A DNA stretch of 7,118 bases from contig CAJUGU010000154.1 of NCBI GenBank assembly GCA_910586105.1, positions 1 through 7,118 of the forward strand. The letters are read 5' to 3'. The translations under genes and the position numbers were made by a program. Shown one piece after another: positions 1-7,060 of this stretch (the first letter of the stretch is position 1; the number at the start of each line of letters is the position of its first letter). The DNA comes from an uncultured Eubacteriales bacterium. GTDB taxonomy: Bacteria > Bacillota > Clostridia > Oscillospirales > Butyricicoccaceae. The notes beneath the pieces were generated by a model. That model saw only the letters and a list, made by a program, of their open reading frames with translations. It was not told the DNA's origin and did not search any database.

Positions 1-58
1 GCATGATAGCCTTCTTTTCCTGTGTGTTGAAGGTGTCAACTTTATTTATACCACATCA
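1..58 (-). repeat. Left arm of terminal inverted repeat; probable 5' end of an outward-facing insertion sequence
   Basis: Positions 2-58, read on the minus strand, match 7061-7117 read on the plus strand with only two internal differences (at 10 and 21). Similarity stops abruptly at 58/7061, where the shared sequence begins TGATGTGG. Reading outward, the arm carries an extended -10 (TGGTATAAA), a TTGACA element, a purine-rich ribosome site (AGGAAAAGAAGG) and an ATG whose bases are complementary to 4-2, so a gene starts at the window edge and runs off to the left. A 5'-TG terminus, a GTTGAC-like stretch about 20 nt in, and a start codon about 55 nt from the end resemble IS3-family (IS150-type) left ends as I remember them. 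The repeat itself is certain; the IS family is inference. The alternative is the shared leader of two duplicated genes. Confidence 0.85.
45..53 (-). promoter_or_regulatory. Extended -10 promoter element reading outward (left)
   Basis: On the minus strand this reads TGGTATAAA, a TGn-extended -10 box, about 41 nt upstream of the ATG at 4-2. No convincing -35 lies 16-18 bp further upstream in the flanking unique DNA. The element would therefore depend on the extended -10, or be weak. The identical element occurs in the right arm at 7066-7074, as expected for a promoter carried by the repeated element. Confidence 0.45.
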
Positions 59-85
59 TATTCTGCCAGAGCCTCAAAAAAACTC

Positions 86-114
86 TTGATTCCAGCGGTT
101 TGGGATGCTACGAT
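86..114 (+). promoter_or_regulatory. Candidate sigma-A promoter for the kinase-regulator-binding protein operon
   Basis: TTGATT at 86-91 (four of six matches to TTGACA) is followed after exactly 17 bp by TACGAT at 109-114 (four of six matches to TATAAT). The -10 is preceded by TG at 106-107, giving the extended TGn form. Transcription would start near 121, leaving a leader of roughly 43 nt before the ATG at 164. The promoter lies wholly in unique DNA about 28 bp inside the left repeat arm, so the operon seems to have its own promoter rather than one supplied by the repeat. This is consensus matching only. Confidence 0.5.
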
Positions 115-163
115 TAAAATGGTTGTATTTCTGCTTGCAGACTACGGGAAGGATGGCGGTTTC

Positions 164-1906
164 ATGGGATGGTGGACGCTGGAAAGGCGTATGCGGTTAA
201 GCTTTTTAGGCATTGCTTTGACCTCGACCTTTTTTGCGCTGCTCTTTTATTCGATTGAGGTGAAGCGCAGCATCTCTCAGCAGCTGGCCGCTGACGGACA
301 GCGCAACTTACAGCACGCCATGTCGCAGGTGGAATTGCAGACACTGCAAATATCCGATCTGTCAAACTGGATCTCGCACAATGAAGATATCCTCGCGTTG
401 TTGGCCCGGCCTGCCGAGACGGCCAACGCGTATAATTTACAATTCCATAATGTTGTATCGGAGTTGGATCGGCAGCTTTCCTACCGCCCGGTCAGCCGGT
501 ATCTGCAATCCCTGTTCCTATGCGGCGCAAACGGGCTGGATATCCGAAACGGCAGTGAATCCGCGCTTGTCCCGGCGGAAACGGTGACGCGCCTTATTCA
601 AAATACCGGCTATGATACCACGCACTGGGGCGGCCGCATTGAAAACACCGCGCTTTTTACGCAGGAGCGTTATGTGATCCCTTATTGCTGCCCTATCCGC
701 GATAACGCGGGGGAACCGCTCGGCTGGGTGATCGCGCTTTTTTCCGAGGGTTTATTTTCCAGCCAGTATAACGGTCTTCTTCCCCGCTCCCCCGATCAGG
801 CATGTCTGTACAATGGCCGGGGGGAACTTCTTTGCGGGACCGTTCCCGACCCGTCCCGGCGCGAGCTGCTGTTGTCCTGCGACTCCCCTTCCAACGGCTG
901 GCGCATGGAATTGCGGCCCGCCGAAACCGCCGCCATGCAGCAGCGCCGCACTCTCATCAGCACCGCTTGTTTTTTCAGCGCGCTGCTGCTGGGACTGGCT
1001 TCGCTGGTGGGTCTGCAGCTTACCCGTATACTGACCGCGCCGATTGTACGCATCATTGCTTATGTGCATCAAATTTCCGCCGGACGTTTTGCTGCGCACC
1101 CACGCAGGCCGACCAAAACGGAGCTGGACGAATTGGAAAACAGCATTGCGGATATGGCGGACAGTATCCAGCGGCTCATGGCACAGGAACAGGAACGGCA
1201 GCAACTGGAAATCCGCGTGCTGCAAGCGCAAATGAATCCGCATTTCCTGTATAATACGTTGAATGTCATCCGTCTGATGGCGACGATGCAGGGGAAAAAG
1301 AGCATCAGCAGCATGATTGACGCGTTATCCCACATCCTGCACGCCAATCTGTCTTTACGCGCCTCTACCATACCGCTGGAACAAGAGCTTGCCCTGCTGG
1401 AAAGCTATATGTACATCCAGAACATCAGCCAGAAGGGCCGCCTGCAATGGCGGTTTGACGGCGTTCCGGCAGACCTGCGCTCCCAGCTGGTTCCCAAATT
1501 CCTGTTGCAGCCGCTCGTCGAAAACGCGATTACGCACGGCTTTTCGGACACGGCCGGCGGTTGTATCGAAATTACCGGTACGCGCGAGAAAGACCGACTG
1601 CTGTTAGCCGTACATGACAACGGCTGCGGGATCCCGCCGGAACGGCTCGCCGCGCTAAACGATGCGCTCAGGAACCCGCCCGGGGAGGATCATGCTGTCG
1701 GGGAGCCTTCATCACCATTTGAAATCTCCCAAGCCGTCCCCTCCCACGGCGTCGCCCTGCAAAATGTACAGCGAAGGATCCGCCTGCACTATGGGGAACG
1801 ATATGGCCTGCAAATTGGCAGCCCGCAGAACGATGGCTGTACGGTTCGGATCTCCCTGCCCTACGCTGATCCCAAGGAGGAATTGATATGCAGCATGGAA
1901 TCATAA
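164..1906 (+). CDS. YesM-type membrane sensor histidine kinase
   Basis: Membrane sensor that should autophosphorylate on histidine and pass phosphate to the regulator encoded next. The 580-residue product has a membrane segment at about 12-31, an extracellular Cache-like domain (about 35-260), a second membrane segment at about 263-284, a HAMP linker to about 337, then the His_kinase (PF06580) module with NPHFLYN at 358-364 (phospho-acceptor H360). The HATPase domain shows the N-box (LVENAITHG, N454), DNGCG at 485-489 and a glycine-rich lid near 528. This order and length are typical of YesM/LytS-class kinases. The ectodomain holds six cysteines (120, 175, 176, 214, 224, 239), which is unusual. 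I chose ATG 164 because GGGAAGGA lies 10 nt upstream and a promoter overlaps the earlier in-frame TTG at 86; ATG 119 is possible but would be almost leaderless. The gene overlaps the regulator by 19 nt. The ligand is unknown; adjacency suggests a sugar or its derivative. Confidence 0.92.
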   Translation: MGWWTLERRMRLSFLGIALTSTFFALLFYSIEVKRSISQQLAADGQRNLQHAMSQVELQTLQISDLSNWISHNEDILALLARPAETANAYNLQFHNVVSELDRQLSYRPVSRYLQSLFLCGANGLDIRNGSESALVPAETVTRLIQNTGYDTTHWGGRIENTALFTQERYVIPYCCPIRDNAGEPLGWVIALFSEGLFSSQYNGLLPRSPDQACLYNGRGELLCGTVPDPSRRELLLSCDSPSNGWRMELRPAETAAMQQRRTLISTACFFSALLLGLASLVGLQLTRILTAPIVRIIAYVHQISAGRFAAHPRRPTKTELDELENSIADMADSIQRLMAQEQERQQLEIRVLQAQMNPHFLYNTLNVIRLMATMQGKKSISSMIDALSHILHANLSLRASTIPLEQELALLESYMYIQNISQKGRLQWRFDGVPADLRSQLVPKFLLQPLVENAITHGFSDTAGGCIEITGTREKDRLLLAVHDNGCGIPPERLAALNDALRNPPGEDHAVGEPSSPFEISQAVPSHGVALQNVQRRIRLHYGERYGLQIGSPQNDGCTVRISLPYADPKEELICSMES

Positions 1907-3147
1907 TCGCCGATGATGACGCGGTCATGCGGCTCGGCCTGAAAATGTTGGTTGATTGGGAGCAAACCAGCTTTCGGATCATCGGAGAAGCCGAAAACGG
2001 AAGGGAAGCGCTTGCCCTTTGCGAGCGTATGCGGCCGGAGATCCTGATCACGGATATGAAGATGCCCGTGATGGACGGTATCGCCTTGATCCGTGCGCTA
2101 AAAAAGAACGCAAACGCCCCTAAAATAATCGTATTAAGCAGTTATGATGAATTTGAGCTTGTGCGGGAAGCCATGCGGCTTGGCTCGGCGGACTATCTGC
2201 TGAAAATGGATCTGAACGCCGAGGTGCTCCTCCAAACGCTGCATTCCCTGTCCGATGCTGCAGAAGGTTCGCCGGTGCGGCTGACAGCCCTGCGCGCGCA
2301 GCTGGTAAAAAATATCATCAGTCGGTTTTTCCTGTCGGATGCCGACTTGCGGGCGCAGTTGGCTGCGGCGGAGGCCGGTTTTTTCGCACAGCCGGTCTGC
2401 TGCTTTGCCATTGAGGCGTGCGCTGCGCCGGAGGCCGGGCAAAACGAGGAGGAATACCGCACGATCTGTCTCTCGCTGATCAACATCACGGAGGAAATCG
2501 CCCGGGACAGCTTACAGGGCTTTTGCGCCGAAGGGTACACGGGGGAATTCTATTTGCTGGGCGCGCCCCTGAACCCGGATGCCGATACGGTATGCGGTAT
2601 GTACCAGCTTGCCGGGCGGCTGCGGCAAATGCTGGAACAGTACCTGGATTTGCAGGCCACGATTGGCTTCAGCTGCGGAAACTGTACCGTGGACGGCTTG
2701 TATACCGCCTGCAAAGAAGCGCGCCTGGCGGGACGGGCGGCGCTGCGAAAGGGGCTTTCCTGCTTGCAGTATGACGCAAAGCTGTCCAGCGCCATGCCGG
2801 AGCCCTCCTCGCTCAGTGCCGAAGTGCGCCGGATGCAGCAGTATATCGCGCAGCATTTTGCCGAAGACGTTTCCCTGCCCGCGCTGGCCCAGCGGCTGGA
2901 ACTATCGCCCGGCCATCTCAGCGCAATGATGAAAAAACAGCTGGGCCTCCCCTTTTCGGAATATGTGCTATATGTCCGGCTTGCGCACGCGCAGGAGCTT
3001 CTTTCCTCGACCAATCTCAAAATTTATGAGGTAGCCGAGAAAACCGGCTATCATGACCCGTTTTACTTCAGCAAGCTTTTCAAGCGCGCCTTCGGCGTAT
3101 CGCCCGGGGATTACCGGCGGGGTGCAGCCCCCGGGAGGGATCGCTGA
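1888..3147 (+). CDS. YesN-type response regulator (REC + AraC HTH)
   Basis: DNA-binding response regulator, the expected partner of the kinase just upstream. Of 419 residues, 1-120 form a CheY-like receiver with the acidic cluster D9-D10-D11, phospho-acceptor D56 in ITDMKMP, switch serine S84 and conserved K106. Residues about 312-408 form a two-helix-turn-helix AraC/XylS domain: the first HTH around SLPALAQRLELSPGHLS, the second around IYEVAEKTGYHDPFYFSKLFK, ending GVSPGDYR. The middle region (about 130-300) is less conserved; its end, around IGFSCG...LYTACKEARLAGRAAL, resembles the degenerate GGDEF-like domain found in other YesN and CdaR/PucR-type regulators. The ATG at 1888 has AAGGAGG seven nt upstream and sits inside the kinase gene. 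The stop overlaps the next start in TGATG. Known family members activate nearby carbohydrate genes; here the surface esterase is the nearest candidate target (inference). Confidence 0.93.
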   Translation: MQHGIIIADDDAVMRLGLKMLVDWEQTSFRIIGEAENGREALALCERMRPEILITDMKMPVMDGIALIRALKKNANAPKIIVLSSYDEFELVREAMRLGSADYLLKMDLNAEVLLQTLHSLSDAAEGSPVRLTALRAQLVKNIISRFFLSDADLRAQLAAAEAGFFAQPVCCFAIEACAAPEAGQNEEEYRTICLSLINITEEIARDSLQGFCAEGYTGEFYLLGAPLNPDADTVCGMYQLAGRLRQMLEQYLDLQATIGFSCGNCTVDGLYTACKEARLAGRAALRKGLSCLQYDAKLSSAMPEPSSLSAEVRRMQQYIAQHFAEDVSLPALAQRLELSPGHLSAMMKKQLGLPFSEYVLYVRLAHAQELLSSTNLKIYEVAEKTGYHDPFYFSKLFKRAFGVSPGDYRRGAAPGRDR

Positions 3148-4391
3148 TGAAAGTGCTGAAAATACTGCTGCTGTTGGCGCTGCTGGCGCTGTTCGCTGGC
3201 TGTGCTGGTTCGGAACCGCCTTCCGCCGAACCCCATCTGCTGCGGGTCGTTTTATGGGATTACGAGGTCACGCGGTACGACCGCCAGATCATCGAAGCGT
3301 TCGAGCGGGAGAACCCGGATATTACCGTCGAGGTCATCAGCTACCGCTCCGAGCGTTATACACACAGCCTGGAGACCCTTTTGGAAAGCGGCACACGGGT
3401 GGATGTTATCTATGCCAACCAAATGGCAATGCTCACCGAGCTTGCGCAAAACGGATGGGCTTTGCCGTTGGACGGCCTTGCGGCACGTGACGGTATGGAT
3501 CTGTCACAATTCCCGTTTCTGGACACGCTGCGCGGAGCGGATGGAGCGCTGACAGCGCTTCCTTACCGTTTTGACAAATTCGTGCTCTATTATAACAAAG
3601 ACCTGTTCGACCTTGCCGGGCTCCCGTATCCGGAGGACGGCATGACTTGGGACGCATTTTATCAGACCGCGGCACAGCTGCAGGCCGTTCTGGATACGGC
3701 CCACGAGAATGACCGGTACAGCCTGTTTTCCATTTATATGCCCACCCATTGGTCGGAGCTTCTGACCTCTGCGCCTTTTTCTGTGCGGAACCTGAATACA
3801 ACGCAGCTGGAACAGGGGCTTGCCCTTTTGGTGCGTTTGCAACAGGAGGGGATCCTGATCCCACAGAGCACCAGCCGCGCACAGCGCGGCGTACAGCGGC
3901 AGTTTGAAAGCGGCGGCTACGGGATGTTTATCTGTGGCACCTGGCTGATGCATTATCTGGTCACCGATACCGAAAACGGCCTCTGTACCATGGATTGGAA
4001 TATCGCCGGGTGCCCCCGCTGGGAAAGCGAGGAAAACGTCGAGGCAGCCTGGGTCACATCACTCTGCATTCATCCGGACTCTGCCGAAAGGGAGGCGGCA
4101 TGGCGGTTCCTGCGATTTGTCTGTGGGAAAGAGGGCGCGAGGATCATGGCGCAAAATCTGATGCTGCCCGCCTGTTGGGACGCGGAAATCGAACATTTGC
4201 TGGAGGAACAGCGGATGCGCTATGGGTTGAACCTGCACTTTTCCGCCGCAATGTTCGCGCCGCCGCAGCCGGTCCTGTCGATCCGGGAAAGCGTCCTGCG
4301 CACACTTGTGATCGAGGAGATCGGGAAAGCGATCCTGGAGCTTGAAACGCCGCAGGAGTGTATCCGTCAAATCCAAACGATCCTTTCCTGA
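3147..4391 (+). CDS. Extracellular solute-binding lipoprotein (ABC family 1 type), possible sensor accessory
   Basis: A 414-residue lipoprotein that should be exported and anchored to the outer face of the membrane. Residues 1-18 form a signal peptide (MKVLK then a leucine-rich core) ending in lipobox FAGC, with lipidated C19. The mature part shows the hallmarks of sugar-type family 1 binding proteins: IIEAFERENPDITVEV near 48-63, LPYRFDKFVLYYNKDLF near 138-154, FESGGYGMF around 253-261, and AAWRFLRFVCGKEGA near 317-331. Its ATG overlaps the regulator stop by one base, with GGAGG eight nt upstream, so all three genes are probably one coupled transcript. No permease or ATPase gene follows, which is odd for a transport component. 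It may instead present ligand to the kinase, or serve permeases encoded elsewhere. Seven cysteines besides C19 (263, 280, 289, 307, 326, 343, 405) are unusual for an exported protein. The ligand cannot be read from sequence. Confidence 0.9.
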   Translation: MKVLKILLLLALLALFAGCAGSEPPSAEPHLLRVVLWDYEVTRYDRQIIEAFERENPDITVEVISYRSERYTHSLETLLESGTRVDVIYANQMAMLTELAQNGWALPLDGLAARDGMDLSQFPFLDTLRGADGALTALPYRFDKFVLYYNKDLFDLAGLPYPEDGMTWDAFYQTAAQLQAVLDTAHENDRYSLFSIYMPTHWSELLTSAPFSVRNLNTTQLEQGLALLVRLQQEGILIPQSTSRAQRGVQRQFESGGYGMFICGTWLMHYLVTDTENGLCTMDWNIAGCPRWESEENVEAAWVTSLCIHPDSAEREAAWRFLRFVCGKEGARIMAQNLMLPACWDAEIEHLLEEQRMRYGLNLHFSAAMFAPPQPVLSIRESVLRTLVIEEIGKAILELETPQECIRQIQTILS

Positions 4392-4393
4392 TA

Positions 4394-4439
4394 ATTCCGT
4401 ATATCGTGGAATCATACAGCAAATCATGGATTCCTCCAT
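4394..4439 (+). other. Cluster of small, mutually exclusive hairpins after the binding-protein gene
   Basis: Just after the stop at 4389-4391 three short complementary arms overlap. ATTCC (4394-4398) can pair with GGAAT (4408-4412). GGAATC (4408-4413) can pair instead with GATTCC (4429-4434). ATGGA (4426-4430) can pair with TCCAT (4435-4439). They share bases, so only some can form together. No T-run follows, so this is not a standard intrinsic terminator; it could be a weak attenuator, a processing site, an operator, or chance. Confidence 0.3.
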
Positions 4440-4468
4440 TGCTTTCTCCATCCGCTTTATGGTATATT
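4439..4468 (+). promoter_or_regulatory. Candidate promoter of the surface esterase gene
   Basis: TATATT at 4463-4468 is preceded by TGG at 4460-4462, giving an extended -10. A weak -35, TTGCTT, sits at 4439-4444 with an 18-bp spacer. Transcription would begin near 4475, leaving a leader of about 40 nt before the ATG at 4514. The weak -35 would suit a promoter needing an activator such as the AraC-type regulator encoded upstream, but no regulator binding repeat was identified. Read-through from the upstream operon is also possible. Confidence 0.4.
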
Positions 4469-4513
4469 TTATGAAAACAAAGCAATAGCGGTTTTTGAAA
4501 AAGGAGGATTACC

Positions 4514-6973
4514 ATGAACCAGTATGCAAAGCAATTTCTTGCGGCCGGATTGACAGCCCTGATGCTGTTTTCCGCGTCCGGCGCTGCTATCGCCGCGGAC
4601 GACACCGATACGGCCTATAACCGCGCGCTGGATGCGCAGGAGGCCGCAGGTAAGATCTACATCTCGCTGCAAATCGGACGCTGGGACAACCAGACGGTTG
4701 AGGACATTCCCGGCAGCTACAGCGTATATGTGCCGGAAAATTTTGAATACTGCTCCCCCGCGGTACTCATCCTGACGCCCGACGGGATAACGTCCAAAGC
4801 CTGGCTGGACGGGGAAACCGGCAAAGCCTGGCAGGCAGCCGCGGACAGCAACGCCATTTCCCTTGTTGTAGCGGAGCCGGAAGGCGGCAGCTGGAACCTG
4901 GATGCCAGTGCATCCAAACGGGATGACGAAGCTTTCCTGCATGCGATTTACGGCAAGCTGACCGCAAAGTCGGATTCCAACCCCTCGGTTTTTGACTTAA
5001 ACGAGCGGGCGCTTTATCTGGTTGGCTATGCGGAAGGCGGTACGGCTGCGAACAAAATGGCGATGAAGTGGCCGGCCCTGTTTGCCGGCGCGGCGGCGAT
5101 CGGCGGCGAGGCGGTCCCCGCGGCAGTCGCAAAGCAGTTCGGCGACGAGATCAGCTATCCCTTTGCGGAAGCAACGGAGGCGGGCAGGGAGGACAATCAG
5201 CTGCCCAATCGGGAAATCCCTGTCCGTTTTTGGGAAATTTCATTGAATGGCGCCTCCCATCAGGCCGATATCGAATACTGGTGCAGCGTCAATGGACTGA
5301 CCGGCGTTTCGGCAAGCACAAATGACTATGCGTCCGTCATGACCCGCCGGAACGGCCAGCAGGAGCTTCCGGAGCAGGTCTGGTATTCTGAAGAGGAGGT
5401 GGCCCCCGCCAGCCTGTATACGGATTTCCTTTCCCGCGTGCAGCGTTTCGTCGGCGATCCAGGCGGCTATCTGGAATGGACGGTTTCCCACACCAACGAC
5501 GGAAGCCATGGCTTTTTCCTTTCAGAGGAGCGGGTTGACGGCCTCACAAGAAGATGGTATACTTATGTGCCGCAGTCCTATAACGGCAACAGCGATGTCC
5601 CGCTTGTCGTTGCCATGCACGGCTATTCCAGCGCAATCTCCGCCTTTACCGGCGATTCCCGGTGGCAGAATGTTGCGGACAAATACAATTTGATTGTCGT
5701 TTTCCCGCAAGCTTACGTCAACGACGCAGCCTATGGCGGCGGAAGCTGCATTCCGGTCCCGGTCTGGAATAATTATTCCACGGTTTACCACCACACAACC
5801 TATGATGATCCGGATGATGTCTCTTTCATCAAGCAGCTTGTCGATAAAACGAAAAGCAATTATAAAATTGATTCCTCCCGTGTGTATGCGACCGGGCATT
5901 CCAACGGCTCCGCGATGACCTGGATGCTGGCGCAAAACGCCCCAGAATACTTCACCGCGGTTGCGCCAATCGGTTTTAACTGGGGAAGCTATCCCGGCTA
6001 TGAGCTTTCCGGCGGCACAGTCGATTACAGCGGCTGCGCGGAAAATACCTATGTGCTTCCCGTCTGGTGCATGACCGGCTCTTACGATGTCGGCGAGGCG
6101 ACCGATTATTCCGCCGACACCAAAAATGGGAAAACGGTTTCCTACTGGCGGGCTATGAACGGTGCCGGCAGCGTGGCGCGCAAAACGACGGAAATACGCT
6201 CGACCCGCGCGCCCCATACGTACAACACGACGACTTATTCTGGCGAAAACGGCGCCCCGCTGGTGCGCTTCACGCAGATTTCCAACAACTGCCACTCCTA
6301 TATGGAGGATATCGCGTTCATGGTTTGGGAAGATTTTTTCTCAAAATATACACGTGATACCGACGGCGTCCTTTATTATGACGGAAAAAGGGTTATGAAA
6401 CAGACCGGAAAGCTTTCCGATTCCTTTGCGGACATTCAGGATCACCCGGCAAAGGAAAGCATCCAAACCGCGGTGGATGAGCTTGGCCTGTTGGCAGGCG
6501 TTACCGACACGGCGTTTCAGCCGGACGGCACCCTGACCCGCGCGATGTTCTTTGCGACGCTGTATCGCATGGATGTCAATGCGCAGGCAGTTTCCGCCGA
6601 AAGCCGTTTCCGCGACGTCCCGGACGGTGCTTACTATGTCAACGCGGTCAACTGGGCGGTCGAAAGCGGCATTGCATCCGGCACGGAAGGCGGCGGCTTC
6701 TCCCCGGATGGTGTGATCACCCGTGAGCAGATCGCGTTCATCCTGAAGAAATTTGCGGAGAATCAGGAAATTTCCACAGAAAGCTCCGTCGATTTGAGCC
6801 GCTTTACGGATGCGTCAAACGTCTCGGCTTATGCGGTTGACGCAATGCGCTGGGCTGTTGAAAAGAAAATCCTTGATGTCAACGGTTCCGAGCTTGCGCC
6901 TCGCGCTGCCGCAACCCGTGCGGAAATCGCAAAGATCCTGGTGAATCTCAGTAAAATTCTCACGCAGTCCTGA
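4514..6973 (+). CDS. Secreted, SLH-anchored tandem esterase (PHB-depolymerase/feruloyl-esterase-like) with an apparently inactive first unit
   Basis: An 819-residue cell-surface protein. Residues 1-27 are a signal peptide with probable cleavage after AIA (25-27). Two related alpha/beta-hydrolase units follow. In unit 2 (about 338-625) the nucleophile is S463 in GHSNG, the oxyanion-side motif is HG at 369-370, D525 (GSYD) is the likely acid and H594 (NNCHSY) the base; the tail MVWEDFFSKYTRD is typical of PHB-depolymerase/LpqC/feruloyl-esterase-like proteins. Unit 1 (about 47-320) follows the same pattern, but the elbow reads GYAEG (171-175, Ala for Ser), HG is DG, the His is missing and the Asp loop is shortened, so it is probably non-catalytic. 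Three SLH repeats (about 637-685, 698-749, 763-815; TRAM, TREQ, TRAE signatures) should bind cell-wall polymer. AGGAGG lies six nt before the ATG, and a terminator follows the stop. The substrate is unknown; plant cell-wall acyl esters are plausible. A polyester-depolymerase role is less likely, though not excluded. Confidence 0.9.
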   Translation: MNQYAKQFLAAGLTALMLFSASGAAIAADDTDTAYNRALDAQEAAGKIYISLQIGRWDNQTVEDIPGSYSVYVPENFEYCSPAVLILTPDGITSKAWLDGETGKAWQAAADSNAISLVVAEPEGGSWNLDASASKRDDEAFLHAIYGKLTAKSDSNPSVFDLNERALYLVGYAEGGTAANKMAMKWPALFAGAAAIGGEAVPAAVAKQFGDEISYPFAEATEAGREDNQLPNREIPVRFWEISLNGASHQADIEYWCSVNGLTGVSASTNDYASVMTRRNGQQELPEQVWYSEEEVAPASLYTDFLSRVQRFVGDPGGYLEWTVSHTNDGSHGFFLSEERVDGLTRRWYTYVPQSYNGNSDVPLVVAMHGYSSAISAFTGDSRWQNVADKYNLIVVFPQAYVNDAAYGGGSCIPVPVWNNYSTVYHHTTYDDPDDVSFIKQLVDKTKSNYKIDSSRVYATGHSNGSAMTWMLAQNAPEYFTAVAPIGFNWGSYPGYELSGGTVDYSGCAENTYVLPVWCMTGSYDVGEATDYSADTKNGKTVSYWRAMNGAGSVARKTTEIRSTRAPHTYNTTTYSGENGAPLVRFTQISNNCHSYMEDIAFMVWEDFFSKYTRDTDGVLYYDGKRVMKQTGKLSDSFADIQDHPAKESIQTAVDELGLLAGVTDTAFQPDGTLTRAMFFATLYRMDVNAQAVSAESRFRDVPDGAYYVNAVNWAVESGIASGTEGGGFSPDGVITREQIAFILKKFAENQEISTESSVDLSRFTDASNVSAYAVDAMRWAVEKKILDVNGSELAPRAAATRAEIAKILVNLSKILTQS

Positions 6974-6987
6974 CCTTTCCTGCATCG

Positions 6988-7028
6988 AGCGCCCTCTTGA
7001 AAACAAGTTGTTTCAAGGGGGCGCTTTT
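6988..7028 (+). terminator. Rho-independent terminator of the esterase gene
   Basis: A 15-bp stem pairs 6988-7002 (AGCGCCCTCTTGAAA) with 7011-7025, with a single G-T wobble, an 8-nt loop at 7003-7010, and a short T4 run at 7025-7028. It begins 15 nt after the stop codon at 6971-6973. A further weaker hairpin (AGCGTG at 7030-7035 with CACGCT at 7047-7052) lies just downstream but has no T-run. The primary hairpin sits 33 nt before the right repeat arm, so the transcription unit appears complete on this side. Confidence 0.88.
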
Positions 7029-7060
7029 CAGCGTGTCCGGCGAGCGCACGCTCTAGATGG

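Noticed and set aside
27..58. Inward-facing promoter from the left repeat arm that might drive the kinase operon
   Set aside because: TTGAAG at 27-32 has no -10 at 16-18 bp (TTTATA at 45-50 is too close), and a better promoter exists in unique DNA at 86-114.
131..140. CTGCTTGCAG inverted repeat in the kinase leader as an operator
   Set aside because: Arms of only four bases, with no second copy near the esterase promoter.
94..4494. Shared 8-mer AGCGGTTT upstream of the kinase (94-101) and upstream of the esterase (4487-4494) as a common regulator site
   Set aside because: Eight bases are too few to exclude chance. One lies in a promoter spacer and the other next to the ribosome site, and neither forms the paired half-sites expected for AraC-type regulators.
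5522..6295. A 257-codon minus-strand open frame opposite the active esterase domain
   Set aside because: Its translation is low in recognisable motifs, it has no convincing ribosome site, and the plus strand here encodes clear catalytic motifs (GHSNG, NNCHSY). It is a shadow of the codon bias of the real gene.
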